Numbered from the stretch's first letter, positions 24,373 through 35,522 are shown. The stretch: 64,000 nt of DNA from JAUIAI01 sp041396585 (GCA_041396585.1 JAWKYG010000007.1:124001-188000); one strand, 5' to 3'. Numbers and translations: made by a program. Notes: a model not told the origin generated them from the sequence alone.

Positions 24373-25980
24373 ATGAGCCGACTGATCATCCCCTTCGTTG
24401 CGCTGATGGTTCTGGCCCGCAGGCTGGATCACGCCCGCCGCCGCGCGCGCTCACCCCCGAGCAGGCCATGGCAATGGCCAGTGGCAACGGCAAGCGTCGA
24501 GGCCATCGAGTCTGCGGCCGCAGCGGCAGCACCAGGGCTGCAGCCGTTTCTCGAGGCCATGCAGCGCAAACAATTGTTCGTGGCCGGTGATCGCGTCCTG
24601 GAGCGTCGTGGCGATGGGTATGTGGACACGGTCTCTGGCCAACCCGTGACCGCGGTCAGATATACCGGCGGGTGTCTCGATCAACAATCCGGATGCGGCG
24701 CGCGATCTGCGGCTCTCGCCTCTGGCCTTGTTCGACGAAAACCGCGATCGGCGCCTGGCCGCGGCAGTGGAGCTCTCGCAGCGCCCCAGCGCCGAGGATC
24801 TGGCGTTGCGGCGATGGCGGCCCTGCGGGAAAGAGACCCGCGATCCGCGCGATCCTGGGCGTGGCCTCGGAATGGCTCGAGCTCTCCGATGCCGATGCCA
24901 GGATTCGCGAGTCCGCTGCCCGGCGCCTGGGCCAGTCCGACACCCGCGAGATCCGCCAGTTGCTGCGCGCCCGGCTGATGCTGGGCACCGACGGCGCGCC
25001 CGCCAGGAAACGGACGACACCGCCGTCGTGCCTGCACGTGAAGGCCTGCGCGTCAGTCGAATACCGGGTGTTCATGGGCGAGATCGGCGGCACCTTGTTC
25101 GCGGGCCCAGCCTGGGCGGCGTGCTGCGGCTGCTCTCGGCCTGGCGATCACCTATGGCCTGATGGGCGTGATCAACCTGGCCCACGGGGAACTGATGATG
25201 ATCGGCGCCTACAGCACCTATGCGGTGCAGCAGGCGTTTCGCACCGCCGCCCTCGCGCCTGGTTCGACTACTACCTGCTGGCGGCGATCCCCGTGGCATT
25301 CCTGGTCGCCGCGCTGGTCGGCGCGGTGCTCGAGCACACCGTGATCCGCTTTCTGTACGGACGCGCTCGAAACCCTGTAACGCGCTGGCAGCCTGGGGCA
25401 TCAGTCTGATCCTGATGCAGGCGGTGCCAGTCTGTTCGGTGCGCAGAACGTAGCCGTCGAAAACCCGGCCTGGATGTCCGGCGGACTGATCCTGAGCAGC
25501 AATCTGGTACTGCCCTGGAACCGCATCGCGATCATCGTGTTCGCGGTGCTGGTACTGACGCTGGTGGCCGTGCTCATCCTGCGCACGCGGCTCGGGTTGT
25601 TCGTGCGCGCCGCCACCCAGAATCGCACGATGGCGCGCTGCATGGGTGTGCCTACCGCGCGTACCGATACCCTGGCATTCGCCCTCGGCGCCGGTATAGC
25701 CGGCCTGGCCGGCTGCGCGCTGTCGCAGATCGGCAATGTCGGACCAGACCTGGGTCAGTCCTATATCGTCGACTCCTTCCTGGTGGTGGTGGTGGGCGGG
25801 GTCGGACAGCTCTCGGGCGCGGTCGTGGCGGCGGTCGGGCTGGGCGTGTTCAACAAGATCCTCGAGGGAATGAGCGGCGCGGTGATCGCCAAGATCATTC
25901 TGCTCGTTGCCGTCATCGTGTTCATTCAGAAAAGACCGCAGGGCATCTTCGCCCTGCGCGGAAGGAGCGCCGACGCATGA
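24373..25980 (+). pseudogene. urtB: urea ABC transporter permease UrtB, multiple frameshifts
   Basis: UrtB is one of the two membrane subunits of the urea importer and carries a long N-terminal periplasmic region. The start MSRLIIPFVALMVL has a clear ribosome binding site (aggaaggct). Conserved pieces follow in changing frames: PFLEAMQRKQLFVAGDRVLE, DENRDRRLAAAVELSQRPSA, GLMGVINLAHGELMMIGAYS, LAAIPVAFLVAALVGAVLEH, AAWGISLILMQA, and finally an intact C-terminal half from about 25470 with SYIVDSFLVVVVGGVGQLSG. At least five indels lie between 24400 and 25450. The stop overlaps urtC by 4 bp. As with urtA, conservation within each piece suggests sequence error. Confidence 0.87.
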
Positions 25981-27116
25981 GTTCCGCACCCATGACCCTG
26001 CGCCCGGCATCGGCCGCGACCGGCGCGGGATCAACGCATGGTCAGGCCCGCATGACCGGACTGCTCATCGGCGCACTGATCGCGGCGCTGATCGTGGCCG
26101 TTGCGGTGCCGGTGGCCAACCTCGTCCTACCGGCCGCACACCCGCTGCACCTGTCGGATTACTGGGTGTCTCTGCTGGGCAAGTTTCTCTGCTACGCGAT
26201 GGTCGCGCTGGCCATGGGGCTGGTCTGGGGCCAGGCCGGGATACTTTCCCTGGGCCATGGCCTCTATTTCGCCCTTGGCGGCTACGCGATGGGCATGTAT
26301 CTGATGCGCGCCATCGGGCGCGACGGCGTCTATCAGAGCGATCTGCCGGACTTCATGGTGTTCCTCGACTGGAAGAGCCTGCCCTGGCACTGGACCTTCT
26401 CCGAGTACTTCGTCTGGGCGCTGCTCATGGCCCTCGTGATCCCCGGACTGCTCGGTTTCGTGTTCGGCTACTTTGCCTTTCGCTCGCGAATCAAGGGCGT
26501 CTATTTCTCGATCATCACGCAGGCGCTCACCTATGCCGCGATGCTGCTGTTCTTTCGCAATGAGACCGGCTTTGGTGGCAACAACGGATTCACCGACTTC
26601 AAACGGATCCTGGGCTTCGATATCACCGCTCCCGAGACCCGGGTTGCCCTGTTCGCGATCTCCGGCCTCACCCTGATCGCGATGACCCTGGTCAGTGCGC
26701 TGATCATGCGCTCCAAGGCCGGTCGCGTGCTGGCGGCGATCCGTGACGCGGAGGCCCGGGTCATGTTCTGCGGCTACGATCCTCTCTGGTACAAGGTGGG
26801 CATCTGGACCTTCTCCGCCGTGCTGTGCGGAATCGCGGGCGCCCTCTATGTCACCCAGGTGGGCATCATCAACCCGAGCGAGATGTCACCGGCGAACTCG
26901 ATCGAAATCGCGATCTGGGCCGCCGTCGGTGGCCGCGCCAATCTGACCGGCCCGATCGTCGGCGCCTTCCTGGTCAATGGCGCCAAGAGCTGGTTCACGG
27001 TCGTGATGCCCGAGGCCTGGCTCTACTTCCTCGGTGCCCTGTTCGTCCTGGTCACCCTGTTCCTGCCTCAGGGTGTGGTCGGCCTGCTGGCCAGGATTCG
27101 CGGAGCACGGACATGA
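25977..27116 (+). CDS. urtC: urea ABC transporter permease UrtC
   Basis: This is the second membrane subunit of the urea importer: 379 residues of the LivM type, intact, with about ten hydrophobic helices. Family blocks include VWGQAGILSLGHGLYFALGG, NNGFTDFKRILGF and SNAGRV-like SKAGRVLAAIRDAEARVMF, then GGRANLTGPIVGAFLVNGAK and a C-terminal LPQGVVGLL. Its start overlaps the urtB stop and its stop overlaps the urtD start, so subunits are translationally coupled. Confidence 0.95.
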   Translation: MSSAPMTLRPASAATGAGSTHGQARMTGLLIGALIAALIVAVAVPVANLVLPAAHPLHLSDYWVSLLGKFLCYAMVALAMGLVWGQAGILSLGHGLYFALGGYAMGMYLMRAIGRDGVYQSDLPDFMVFLDWKSLPWHWTFSEYFVWALLMALVIPGLLGFVFGYFAFRSRIKGVYFSIITQALTYAAMLLFFRNETGFGGNNGFTDFKRILGFDITAPETRVALFAISGLTLIAMTLVSALIMRSKAGRVLAAIRDAEARVMFCGYDPLWYKVGIWTFSAVLCGIAGALYVTQVGIINPSEMSPANSIEIAIWAAVGGRANLTGPIVGAFLVNGAKSWFTVVMPEAWLYFLGALFVLVTLFLPQGVVGLLARIRGART

Positions 27117-27961
27117 ACACACAATCCGACATCGTGGCAGACGCTCCGGCACCGGCGCCCTCGTCCGCCGGCGGCCGCCAGGCGAGCTATGGCCGCCCGA
27201 TCGGCGCTGGCCCCGATTTCTCCCATGGGGTGGCACTCTACCTCGAGGGTCTGACGGTCAGCTTCGACGGCTTTCGGGCGCTCAACGAACTGAGCCTGAC
27301 GATCGACGTCGGCGAGCTGCGCTGCGTGATCGGGCCCAATGGCGCCGGCAAGACCACGCTGATGGACGTGATCACCGGCAAGACCCGGCCGGATGCCGGT
27401 ACCGCGTACTTCGGCCAGCATCACGACCTGCTCTCGATGACCGAGCCCGAGATCGCCCATCTGGGCATCGGCCGAAAATTCCAGAAGCCCACGGTGTTCG
27501 AGTATCTGACCCCGTTCGAGAACATCGAACTCGCGCTCAAGGCCGACAAGCGCGTCGGACCGTCCCTGCGCTGGCGTCTGAGCGGCGAGCAGCGTGACCG
27601 GATCGACGAGATCCTGACCCTGATCCGGCTTCGCGATCTCGACGCCGACCCGGCCGGTGTACTCTCTCACGGTCAGAAGCAATGGCTGGAAATCGGCATG
27701 TTGCTGGCCCAGGAGCCCACGCTGCTGCTGCTCGACGAACCCGTGGCCGGGATGACCGACGAGGAGACCGAACGCACCGCCGAACTGCTGAATACCTTGC
27801 GCGGCAGGCATTCATTGGTGGTGGTCGAGCATGACATGGCGTTCGTGCAGAGCATCGCGCGCCACGTGACCGTGCTGCACGAGGGCAGCGTGCTCGCCGA
27901 AGGGTCGCTCGAACAGGTGCAGTCCAATGAACAGGTGATCGAGGTTTATCTGGGGCGCTGA
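27113..27961 (+). CDS. urtD: urea ABC transporter ATP-binding protein UrtD
   Basis: This is one of two cytoplasmic ATPases of the urea importer. The ATG at 27113 overlaps the urtC stop and gives 282 residues. Walker A is GPNGAGKT at 74-81, the signature loop is LSHGQKQWLEIGM, Walker B is LLLLDEPVAGM, and the switch His is in VVEHDMAFV. A 40-residue N-terminal extension rich in Ala and Pro precedes the ABC domain, as in other UrtD proteins. LivG-type. Confidence 0.95.
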   Translation: MNTQSDIVADAPAPAPSSAGGRQASYGRPIGAGPDFSHGVALYLEGLTVSFDGFRALNELSLTIDVGELRCVIGPNGAGKTTLMDVITGKTRPDAGTAYFGQHHDLLSMTEPEIAHLGIGRKFQKPTVFEYLTPFENIELALKADKRVGPSLRWRLSGEQRDRIDEILTLIRLRDLDADPAGVLSHGQKQWLEIGMLLAQEPTLLLLDEPVAGMTDEETERTAELLNTLRGRHSLVVVEHDMAFVQSIARHVTVLHEGSVLAEGSLEQVQSNEQVIEVYLGR

Positions 27962-28654
27962 ATGCTGGAAATCCAAAACCTGAATCAGGCCTACGGCGGC
28001 AGCCATATCCTGCGTGACGTCTCGTGGCAGTTGCCCGCCGGCAAAGTGAGCGTCCTGCTCGGGCGCAACGGCGTGGGCAAGACCACGCTGCTGCGATCGA
28101 TCATGGGGGTCGTGCCGATCCGCTCGGGTGCGATAACGCTGGACGGGCAGACGATCGACAAGCTGTCGCCCGAAAAGCGTGTGGCCGCCGGCATCGGCTA
28201 TGTTCCCCAGGGCAGAGAGATCTTCGCGCGCCTGACGGTCGAGGAAAATCTGCGCATGGGGCTGGCCAGCCGCGGGCGCCATGCACGCCTGCCCGACGAG
28301 ATCTTCGAGCTGTTCCCGGTGCTGCTGGGCATGTTGCGCCGCCGCGGTGGCGATCTCTCCGGCGGTCAGCAGCAGCAGCTCGCGATCGGCCGCGCGCTGG
28401 CCACGGATCCGCGGGTGTTGATCCTGGACGAACCCACCGAGGGCATTCAGCCGTCGGTGATCAAGGATATCGGCCGCGTGATCCGTCACCTTGCCGACGA
28501 CCGCGGCATCACGGTGTTGCTGGTCGAGCAGTACTACGATTTCGCCGAGTCTCTGGCCGATCATTACGCGGTCATGACGCGCGGCGAGATCATCCGCCGG
28601 GGCAGCGGTGCCACGATGGCCGCCGACGGCGTGCGCGATCTGGTCGCCATATGA
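27962..28654 (+). CDS. urtE: urea ABC transporter ATP-binding protein UrtE
   Basis: This is the second ATPase of the urea importer, LivF-type, 230 residues. Walker A is GRNGVGKT at 34-41, then GIGYVPQGREIFARLTVEEN, the signature LSGGQQQQLAIGRAL, Walker B VLILDEPTEGIQPS, and VLLVEQYYDFAESLAD. The ATG follows the urtD stop directly, and its stop overlaps the ureD start. Confidence 0.96.
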   Translation: MLEIQNLNQAYGGSHILRDVSWQLPAGKVSVLLGRNGVGKTTLLRSIMGVVPIRSGAITLDGQTIDKLSPEKRVAAGIGYVPQGREIFARLTVEENLRMGLASRGRHARLPDEIFELFPVLLGMLRRRGGDLSGGQQQQLAIGRALATDPRVLILDEPTEGIQPSVIKDIGRVIRHLADDRGITVLLVEQYYDFAESLADHYAVMTRGEIIRRGSGATMAADGVRDLVAI

Positions 28655-29550
28655 ATGCACCGCAGCCGTTGCCCCGCGTCCTCGCCCATCCGCAGGCGCT
28701 GGCGCAGCGCGCTGGCTGGCACGCCAGCCTGGCCTTGCACGTGGGTCTGCGCGAGCAACGGTCAGTGCCGCTGGTGCGTCGCCACAGCGGCCCCCTGCGC
28801 CTGCTGCGCGGCTATCGCCACGATGCTGCGATCGATGGTGTTTCCGGCTGGGAGCAGATTATCGTGCATCCACCCGGCGGAATCGCTGCCGGCGACAGCC
28901 TGAGCATCGAGGCCACTGCCGGCAGTGGGTCGCGGCTGCTGCTGACGGCCCCGGGGGCTGCGAAGTGGTATCGCGGCCGCCTGGGCGCGCCTGCGCGGCA
29001 ACTGCTGCGACTGTCGGTCCAGCCCGGGGCACATCTGGAATGGCTGCCCATGGAGACCATCCTCTACGACGGCGCGCGCGCCGAGATCGAGAACAACCTG
29101 CGCGTGGCCTCCGATGCCAGCCTGATCGCCGCCGACCTGATCTGTCTGGGTCGGCCGGCTGGCGAGCGGCCGTTTCGCCGCGGCCTGCTGCGCCAGTGCA
29201 CTCGTCTCTGGGTTGACGGCCGGCTGGCGTTCATCGAACGCAATCTGCTCGATGCCGAGCAAGGTCATGCGAACACGGTCGCGGCGCTGGGCAGCGCACA
29301 GGCGTTCGGCAACATGTTCATCGTGCCCCGTGATCCGGCGCACATCGAATCGCTGCTCGCCGAGGCACGCGAAGCCCTGCGCCCCTTCGCCGGCGAGGTC
29401 GCAGCGACCGCCCTGCCGCGCGTGCTGATCGTGCGCTGGCGAGGCGATCGCGCGGAACACGGCTGGCAGGCTCTGCGCGCGGTGTGGCGCGCGTTGCGTA
29501 TGAAGATCAATGGCCAGCAGCCCGAGCCGCCACGCATCTGGGCCTGCTGA
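28651..29550 (+). CDS. ureD: urease accessory protein UreD
   Basis: UreD is the scaffold that holds apo-urease together with UreF and UreG during nickel insertion. The protein has 299 residues from the ATG that overlaps the urtE stop. UreD-like blocks are PLRLLRGY, VHPPGGIAAGDSLSIEA, LLTAPGAAKWYRG, HLEWLPMETILYDGARAEIE and a C-terminal LRAVWRALRMKINGQ-like end. The coupling of urt and ure genes puts uptake and hydrolysis in one transcript. Confidence 0.94.
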   Translation: MNAPQPLPRVLAHPQALAQRAGWHASLALHVGLREQRSVPLVRRHSGPLRLLRGYRHDAAIDGVSGWEQIIVHPPGGIAAGDSLSIEATAGSGSRLLLTAPGAAKWYRGRLGAPARQLLRLSVQPGAHLEWLPMETILYDGARAEIENNLRVASDASLIAADLICLGRPAGERPFRRGLLRQCTRLWVDGRLAFIERNLLDAEQGHANTVAALGSAQAFGNMFIVPRDPAHIESLLAEAREALRPFAGEVAATALPRVLIVRWRGDRAEHGWQALRAVWRALRMKINGQQPEPPRIWAC

Positions 29551-29589
29551 GCATCGCACCAGGAACGACCAAGAGAAGCCGAGACACGC

Positions 29590-29892
29590 ATGGAACTGAC
29601 CCCGAGAGAACGCGACAAGCTGCTGGTGTTCACCGCGGCGCTGTTGGCCGAGCGACGCCGCGCGCGTGGCTTGAAACTCAACTATCCGGAGGCGGTGGCG
29701 CTGATCACGGCCGAGATCATGGAAGGTGCCCGCGACGGACGCACGGTGGCCGAACTGATGAGCCACGGAACCACGATTCTCGGCCGCGACGATGTCATGC
29801 CCGGTGTGGCCGAGATGATCCACGAGATCCAGGTCGAGGCGACGTTCCCCGATGGCACGAAGCTGGTCACCGTGCATCAGCCGATCATCTGA
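29590..29892 (+). CDS. ureA: urease gamma subunit
   Basis: This is the smallest structural subunit of urease, 100 residues, full length. It opens MELTPREREKLL-like (MELTPRERDKLLVFTAALLA) and contains NYPEAVALITAEIMEGARDG and the C-terminal FPDGTKLVTVHQPI, all typical. It is 39 bp after ureD and 6 bp before ureB. Confidence 0.97.
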   Translation: MELTPRERDKLLVFTAALLAERRRARGLKLNYPEAVALITAEIMEGARDGRTVAELMSHGTTILGRDDVMPGVAEMIHEIQVEATFPDGTKLVTVHQPII

Positions 29893-29898
29893 GGAGGC

Positions 29899-30224
29899 AT
29901 GCCCATGAACCCCGGAGAGATTCTCACGGCCGATGGCGAGATCGAACTCAATGCCGGCCTGCCCGTGACCACGATCGAAGTGGCCAACACGGGCGACAGG
30001 CCCGTGCAGGTGGGATCGCACTATCACTTCCATGAGGTCAATGAGGCGCTGAGCTTCGACAGAGCTCTCGCGCTGGGCCAAAGACTGAACATTCCTGCCG
30101 GCACCGCGGTGCGCTTCGAACCGGGCCAGATCCGCACGATCGAACTGGTGCCCTACCGTGGCGATCGCCAGGTGTTCGGCTTTCAAGGCAGGGTCATGGG
30201 CGCGCTGCCCGGCGGAGATGCATC

Positions 30225-30228
<4 letters not shown>
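29899..30228 (+). CDS. ureB: urease beta subunit
   Basis: This is a structural subunit of urease, 109 residues. It begins MPMNPGEILTADGEIELNAG and has VQVGSHYHFHEVNEALSFDR and GTAVRFEPGQIRTIELVPY, as expected. It overlaps ureC by 4 bp. A GAGGAGG ribosome binding site lies just upstream. Confidence 0.97.
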
Positions 30229-31925
<1,697 letters not shown>

Positions 31926-31965
31926 CCGATGCGAACCGCGCGCTCATGCGCCCAAGGAGAGCCCG

Positions 31966-32592
31966 ATGCTGATCTTTCGTACGATGGTGGAAAGTCATGC
32001 CGCCGACGATCAGGCGATCAACCGAGTGTCATTGCCGTTCGATGCGCGTCAGCGCTCGCGACTGCGCATCAGCATCGAACACGGCCCGCTCGCCGGTGAG
32101 GCGGCCGGCATCGATCTGCCGCGCGGCTCCATGATGCGCGGTGGCAGCCTGCTCACCGACGATCAGGGACGATGGCTGCGCGTGGAGGCCGCCGCCGAGG
32201 CGCTGCTGGCGGTGCACGCCGGCCAAGGCGCATCGCTGGCCGCACTGGCCTATCACCTGGGGAACCGCCACGTGCCGGTCGAGATCACTCCCGACACCCT
32301 GTATCTGACCGATGACCATGTGCTCGCACAAATGGTCACCGGCCTGGGGGCCGAGATCGCGCGCGTGCGCCGACCGTTCGAACCCGAAGGCGGTGCCTAC
32401 GGCGGCGGGCATCAGCACGGCGCTCACGAGCATGGGCACGATCACGGGCATTCGCATTCGCATGGGCAGGATCATGCCCACACCCATCATGGTGGGCAGC
32501 ACGAACACGAACCACGAGGGCGGCGCCCCGGGCCGGGCGCCATCCACGCGCCGCGTATTCACGATCTGAGCTCGGGCGGGGCAATCTCATGA
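31966..32592 (+). CDS. ureE: urease accessory protein UreE (nickel chaperone)
   Basis: UreE is the metallochaperone that supplies Ni(II) to the urease assembly complex. The 208-residue protein has the UreE peptide-binding domain (LPFDARQRSRLRI, GSMMRGGSLL) and a C-terminal domain with LAYHLGNRHVPVEI. A long histidine-rich tail, about 15 His in the HQHGAHEHGHDHGHSHSHG stretch and beyond (roughly residues 147-185), indicates extra nickel storage. Its stop overlaps the ureF start. Confidence 0.95.
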   Translation: MLIFRTMVESHAADDQAINRVSLPFDARQRSRLRISIEHGPLAGEAAGIDLPRGSMMRGGSLLTDDQGRWLRVEAAAEALLAVHAGQGASLAALAYHLGNRHVPVEITPDTLYLTDDHVLAQMVTGLGAEIARVRRPFEPEGGAYGGGHQHGAHEHGHDHGHSHSHGQDHAHTHHGGQHEHEPRGRRPGPGAIHAPRIHDLSSGGAIS

Positions 32593-33386
32593 GCGCCGCA
32601 GAGACACCGACACGTGCCGACACTGCTGCGCAGCGCTCTGCGACCCATATTGACTCGGACACCATCGAACGGGGAATGGTGACCCAGACAGTGACCGGTC
32701 CGGTGGCGGCGCTGGCGATGCTCAGGCTGGCCAGCCCGTCCCTGCCGATCGGCGGCTTCAGTTATTCGCAAGGGCTGGAACCGGCCATCGTGGCCGGCTG
32801 GGTCGCCGACGAGCAAAGCCTGGTGGACTGGCTGGGCTCGCTGATAGACAGCTCGCTGGCAAGCTACGAGGCACCGCTTTGCTGGCGGCTGTTCGGCGCC
32901 CTGCGTTCGCGCCACATCCGCGCCGCATTGCATTGGCACGAGGATTTCCTGGCCAGTCGCGAGACCGCGGAACTGCGCGCAGAGACGCTGCAGATGGGCT
33001 ACTCGCTGCTCAAGCTGCTGACCGACACCCATGATGCATCGGGATGGATCGCACCGATGGCCCGCAAGCGACTCGCCGATCGGCGCGAGACCGCCCTGCC
33101 GCTGGCCTTCGGCATGGCCGCCCTCGCCTTCGGGATCGATCGCCCGGCCGCCCTGCAGGCCTATGCCTGGACCTGGCTGGAGAACCAGGTGGCGGCGGCG
33201 ATCAAGGCGGTGCCGCTCGGCCAGCAATGTGGCCAACGGGTCTTCGATGCGCTGCTGCCCCGTCTGGGTGCCGCGCTCGAACAGGCGCCGCATCGCCGCG
33301 AAACCGATTGGAGCAACTTCACGCCCGGGCTCGCCCTGGCCAGCAGTTGGCACGAAACCCAGTACTCCAGGCTGTTCCGGTCATGA
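32589..33386 (+). CDS. ureF: urease accessory protein UreF
   Basis: UreF works with UreD and UreG as part of the urease activation complex. The protein has 265 residues from the ATG overlapping the ureE stop. The conserved core starts near residue 42: LRLASPSLPIGGFSYSQGLE, then WHEDFLASRETAELRAETLQ and a C-terminal ASSWHETQYSRLFRS. The first 35-40 residues are not conserved, so a downstream start is possible. Confidence 0.93.
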   Translation: MSAAETPTRADTAAQRSATHIDSDTIERGMVTQTVTGPVAALAMLRLASPSLPIGGFSYSQGLEPAIVAGWVADEQSLVDWLGSLIDSSLASYEAPLCWRLFGALRSRHIRAALHWHEDFLASRETAELRAETLQMGYSLLKLLTDTHDASGWIAPMARKRLADRRETALPLAFGMAALAFGIDRPAALQAYAWTWLENQVAAAIKAVPLGQQCGQRVFDALLPRLGAALEQAPHRRETDWSNFTPGLALASSWHETQYSRLFRS

Positions 33387-33458
33387 CGGGGCAGACACGA
33401 TCCGATCCGCGCGCGCCGACGCTGCGCGCCTCTTTCAATGCATGAGGAACACGCCAAC

Positions 33459-34091
33459 ATGATGACCCGTGACGCCCTGCGCGTCGGTATCGGAGGCCCG
33501 GTCGGTTCGGGCAAGACCGCGCTGACGCTCGCGCTTTGCCAGAAACTGCGTGCCGAGTTCGACATGGCCGCGATCACCAACGACATCTATACCCGCGAGG
33601 ATGCCGAGTTTCTCGCCCGGCATGATGCCCTGCCGCTTGACCGGATACTCGGCGTCGAAACCGGCGGCTGCCCGCACACGGCGATCCGCGAAGACGCCTC
33701 GATCAACCTGGAGGCGATCGACCGCCTGGCCGCGCGCCATCCCGGGCTCGAGCTGGTGCTCGTGGAGAGCGGCGGCGACAATCTCGCGGCCACGTTCAGC
33801 CCCGAACTGTCCGACCTCACCATCTACGTGATCGATGTCGCGGCCGGCGAGAAAATTCCCCGCAAGGGCGGCCCCGGCATCATGAAATCCGATCTGCTGG
33901 TCATCAACAAGATCGATCTCGCGCCGATGGTGGGCGCTTCGCTCGAGGTCATGCGCGAGGATGCCGCCCGCATGCGCGGCGCGCGCCCGTTCGTGTTCAC
34001 CAACCTCAAGACCGGCGAGGGTCTGGACTTCATCACCGATTTCATTCGGCAGCATGGCCTGCTGGCCGATTCCGGCCGTGCGGCCGCCTGA
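33459..34091 (+). CDS. ureG: urease accessory GTPase UreG
   Basis: UreG is a SIMIBI-class GTPase that drives nickel delivery into urease. The 210-residue protein has the P-loop GGPVGSGKTAL, the ETGGCPHTAIREDAS segment with the metal-binding Cys-Pro-His, VESGGDNLAATFSPEL, and the base-recognition VINKIDLAP. I chose the ATG at 33459 because a GAGGAAC ribosome binding site precedes it; an in-frame ATG 21 bp upstream (33438) lacks one. Confidence 0.96.
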   Translation: MMTRDALRVGIGGPVGSGKTALTLALCQKLRAEFDMAAITNDIYTREDAEFLARHDALPLDRILGVETGGCPHTAIREDASINLEAIDRLAARHPGLELVLVESGGDNLAATFSPELSDLTIYVIDVAAGEKIPRKGGPGIMKSDLLVINKIDLAPMVGASLEVMREDAARMRGARPFVFTNLKTGEGLDFITDFIRQHGLLADSGRAAA

Positions 34092-34107
34092 CAGGGAGAA
34101 ACCTACC

Positions 34108-34410
34108 ATGACCCGTTCCGATACCCCGACACGACACGCACCGAGCCTCATCGATCGCGCTTGCGGCAAGCCACTGCGTCTCATGACCGCGGCCGCCCTG
34201 CTGGCCACGCCCATCTTTGCCGTCGCGCACCCCGGCGTGCACGATCACGGCTCGGGCCTGCTTCATCTGTTGAGCGAGCCGGATCATCTCGCGCTCTTGT
34301 TCGGCGTGATCGCCGCCGGCTTGTGGCTGGCCCGCCGTGCGCGAGTCCGGCGGAATCAAAACCAGCGCTTGAAGCCCTCGTGGGACGCGGAAAAACCCAG
34401 GCGCTCATAG
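34108..34410 (+). CDS. small membrane protein after ureG (HupE/UreJ-like in flavour)
   Basis: This 100-residue protein has a good ribosome binding site (agggagaaa) and a signal-like first helix (LMTAAALLATPIFAVA), then HPGVHDHGSGLLHLLSEPDH and a second helix (LALLFGVIAAGLWLA) followed by an arginine-rich tail. The HPG-H-HG-GLLH pattern resembles the start of HupE/UreJ nickel-associated proteins, but only one helix follows, so it is a short form or a truncated relative. Its last 55 bp overlap the convergent acetyltransferase gene. Its position directly after ureG suggests a role linked to urease or metal supply. Confidence 0.6.
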   Translation: MTRSDTPTRHAPSLIDRACGKPLRLMTAAALLATPIFAVAHPGVHDHGSGLLHLLSEPDHLALLFGVIAAGLWLARRARVRRNQNQRLKPSWDAEKPRRS

Positions 34411-34811
34411 AAGCGGATGGCATCGGGGCGACGCTTGTCCGAGGTGAGCTGCACCATCGCACAGCCGCGCTGACGGGCACGCCCGACGGCCGCCTCGATC
34501 ATCTGTGCACCGACACCGGCGCCGCGCGCCTGCGTCGCCACTCTCACCCCCTCGATCAGCGCACGCCGACTCCCGCCGTGAGTCAGGGTGGGGATGATCG
34601 TGAGCTGCAACACCCCGATCACCAGACCGTCGCGCATCGCCAGCCAGATCTCATTGTTGGGGTCGGCGGCAATCTCGGCATAGGCACTCCGATAGGAATC
34701 CGGCAGCGGCGGACCGGGATTCTCGCGCGTCGCGCCCAAAGGATCATCGGCCAGCAGTGCCACGATCCGCTCCAGATCGCGCTCGGTGGCCAGGCGGAAA
34801 TCGATCATCAT
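34356..34811 (-). CDS. GNAT-family N-acetyltransferase
   Basis: This is a 151-residue acetyl-CoA-dependent acetyltransferase. From MMIDFRLATERDLERIVALL it shows the GNAT fold with the acetyl-CoA-binding loop in VATQARGAGVGAQMIEAAV and the C-terminal RFYERLGFSASHEGF. A longer upstream reading to 34958 is unconserved. The small-molecule or protein substrate cannot be told. It is convergent with the urease cluster and divergent from the exported protein gene. Confidence 0.88.
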   Translation of the reverse strand: MMIDFRLATERDLERIVALLADDPLGATRENPGPPLPDSYRSAYAEIAADPNNEIWLAMRDGLVIGVLQLTIIPTLTHGGSRRALIEGVRVATQARGAGVGAQMIEAAVGRARQRGCAMVQLTSDKRRPDAIRFYERLGFSASHEGFKRWF

Positions 34812-34942
34812 TCGTGCTCCGACCCGTCCCATGAACATGTGATCGCCCGCAGGGCGCGATCCGGTATGCTGTCGGTCTGATGCCCGGGCCAGGCCAGACC
34901 ATCGCCCGAGCATACCCCGACCAAACGACCGGAGAAATCGCC

Positions 34943-35512
34943 ATGATTCGAACTGCACTGGCGGCCGCCGCCATCGGCCTTGCCATCAGCACGCCAGTGC
35001 TGGCTGACGAACTCGGTGACACGCTCAAGGCCGCGCTGTCATCGTACGAGGCCGGCGACCTGTCGCGCACCAATGAAGATCTCACCTATGCAATGCAGTT
35101 GCTCAATCAGCGCCGCGCCGATGCGCTGCAGAAGTTCCTGCCCGAGGCGCTGGACGGCTGGGAGCTCTCCAAGAGCAAGGGCTCGAACAACGGCGCCGGG
35201 ATGGCGATGTTCGGCGGCGGACTGACCGCCAATGCGGTCTATCGGCGGGATCGCGAACGCATCGAGGTGCAGATCATCGCGAACTCACCGATGATCGCCT
35301 CCATGGCCATGATCTTCAACAATCCGGCCGCGATAGGCGCGCAGGGCAAGATCACGCGCATCGGTCGTGAGAAGGTCCTGATCAAGAACGATGGCGAGAT
35401 GCAATCACTGGTGGATAACCGCATTCTGGTTCAGGTGTCCGGCAAAGCGCCTGCCGAAGCCATGGAAGCTTACTTCCGCAAGATCGATCTGAACGGTCTG
35501 AAAGACTTCTGA
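34943..35512 (+). CDS. exported protein of unknown function
   Basis: This 189-residue protein begins with a Sec signal peptide (MIRTALAAAAIGLAISTPVL, cleavage probably after LAD or VLA). The mature part has a helical start (TLKAALSSYEAGDLSRTNED), a glycine-rich stretch GAGMAMFGGGLTANAVY, and alternating beta-type segments to the end. A ribosome binding site (accggagaaa) precedes the ATG. I do not recognise a named family. A strong stem-loop follows the stop, so it is probably monocistronic. Confidence 0.75.
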   Translation: MIRTALAAAAIGLAISTPVLADELGDTLKAALSSYEAGDLSRTNEDLTYAMQLLNQRRADALQKFLPEALDGWELSKSKGSNNGAGMAMFGGGLTANAVYRRDRERIEVQIIANSPMIASMAMIFNNPAAIGAQGKITRIGREKVLIKNDGEMQSLVDNRILVQVSGKAPAEAMEAYFRKIDLNGLKDF

Positions 35513-35522
35513 GTGCCACCCC

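Noticed and set aside
28762..30186. 474-codon minus-strand frame opposite ureD-ureB
   Set aside because: Antisense to three clear urease genes; His/Arg/Gln-rich shadow.
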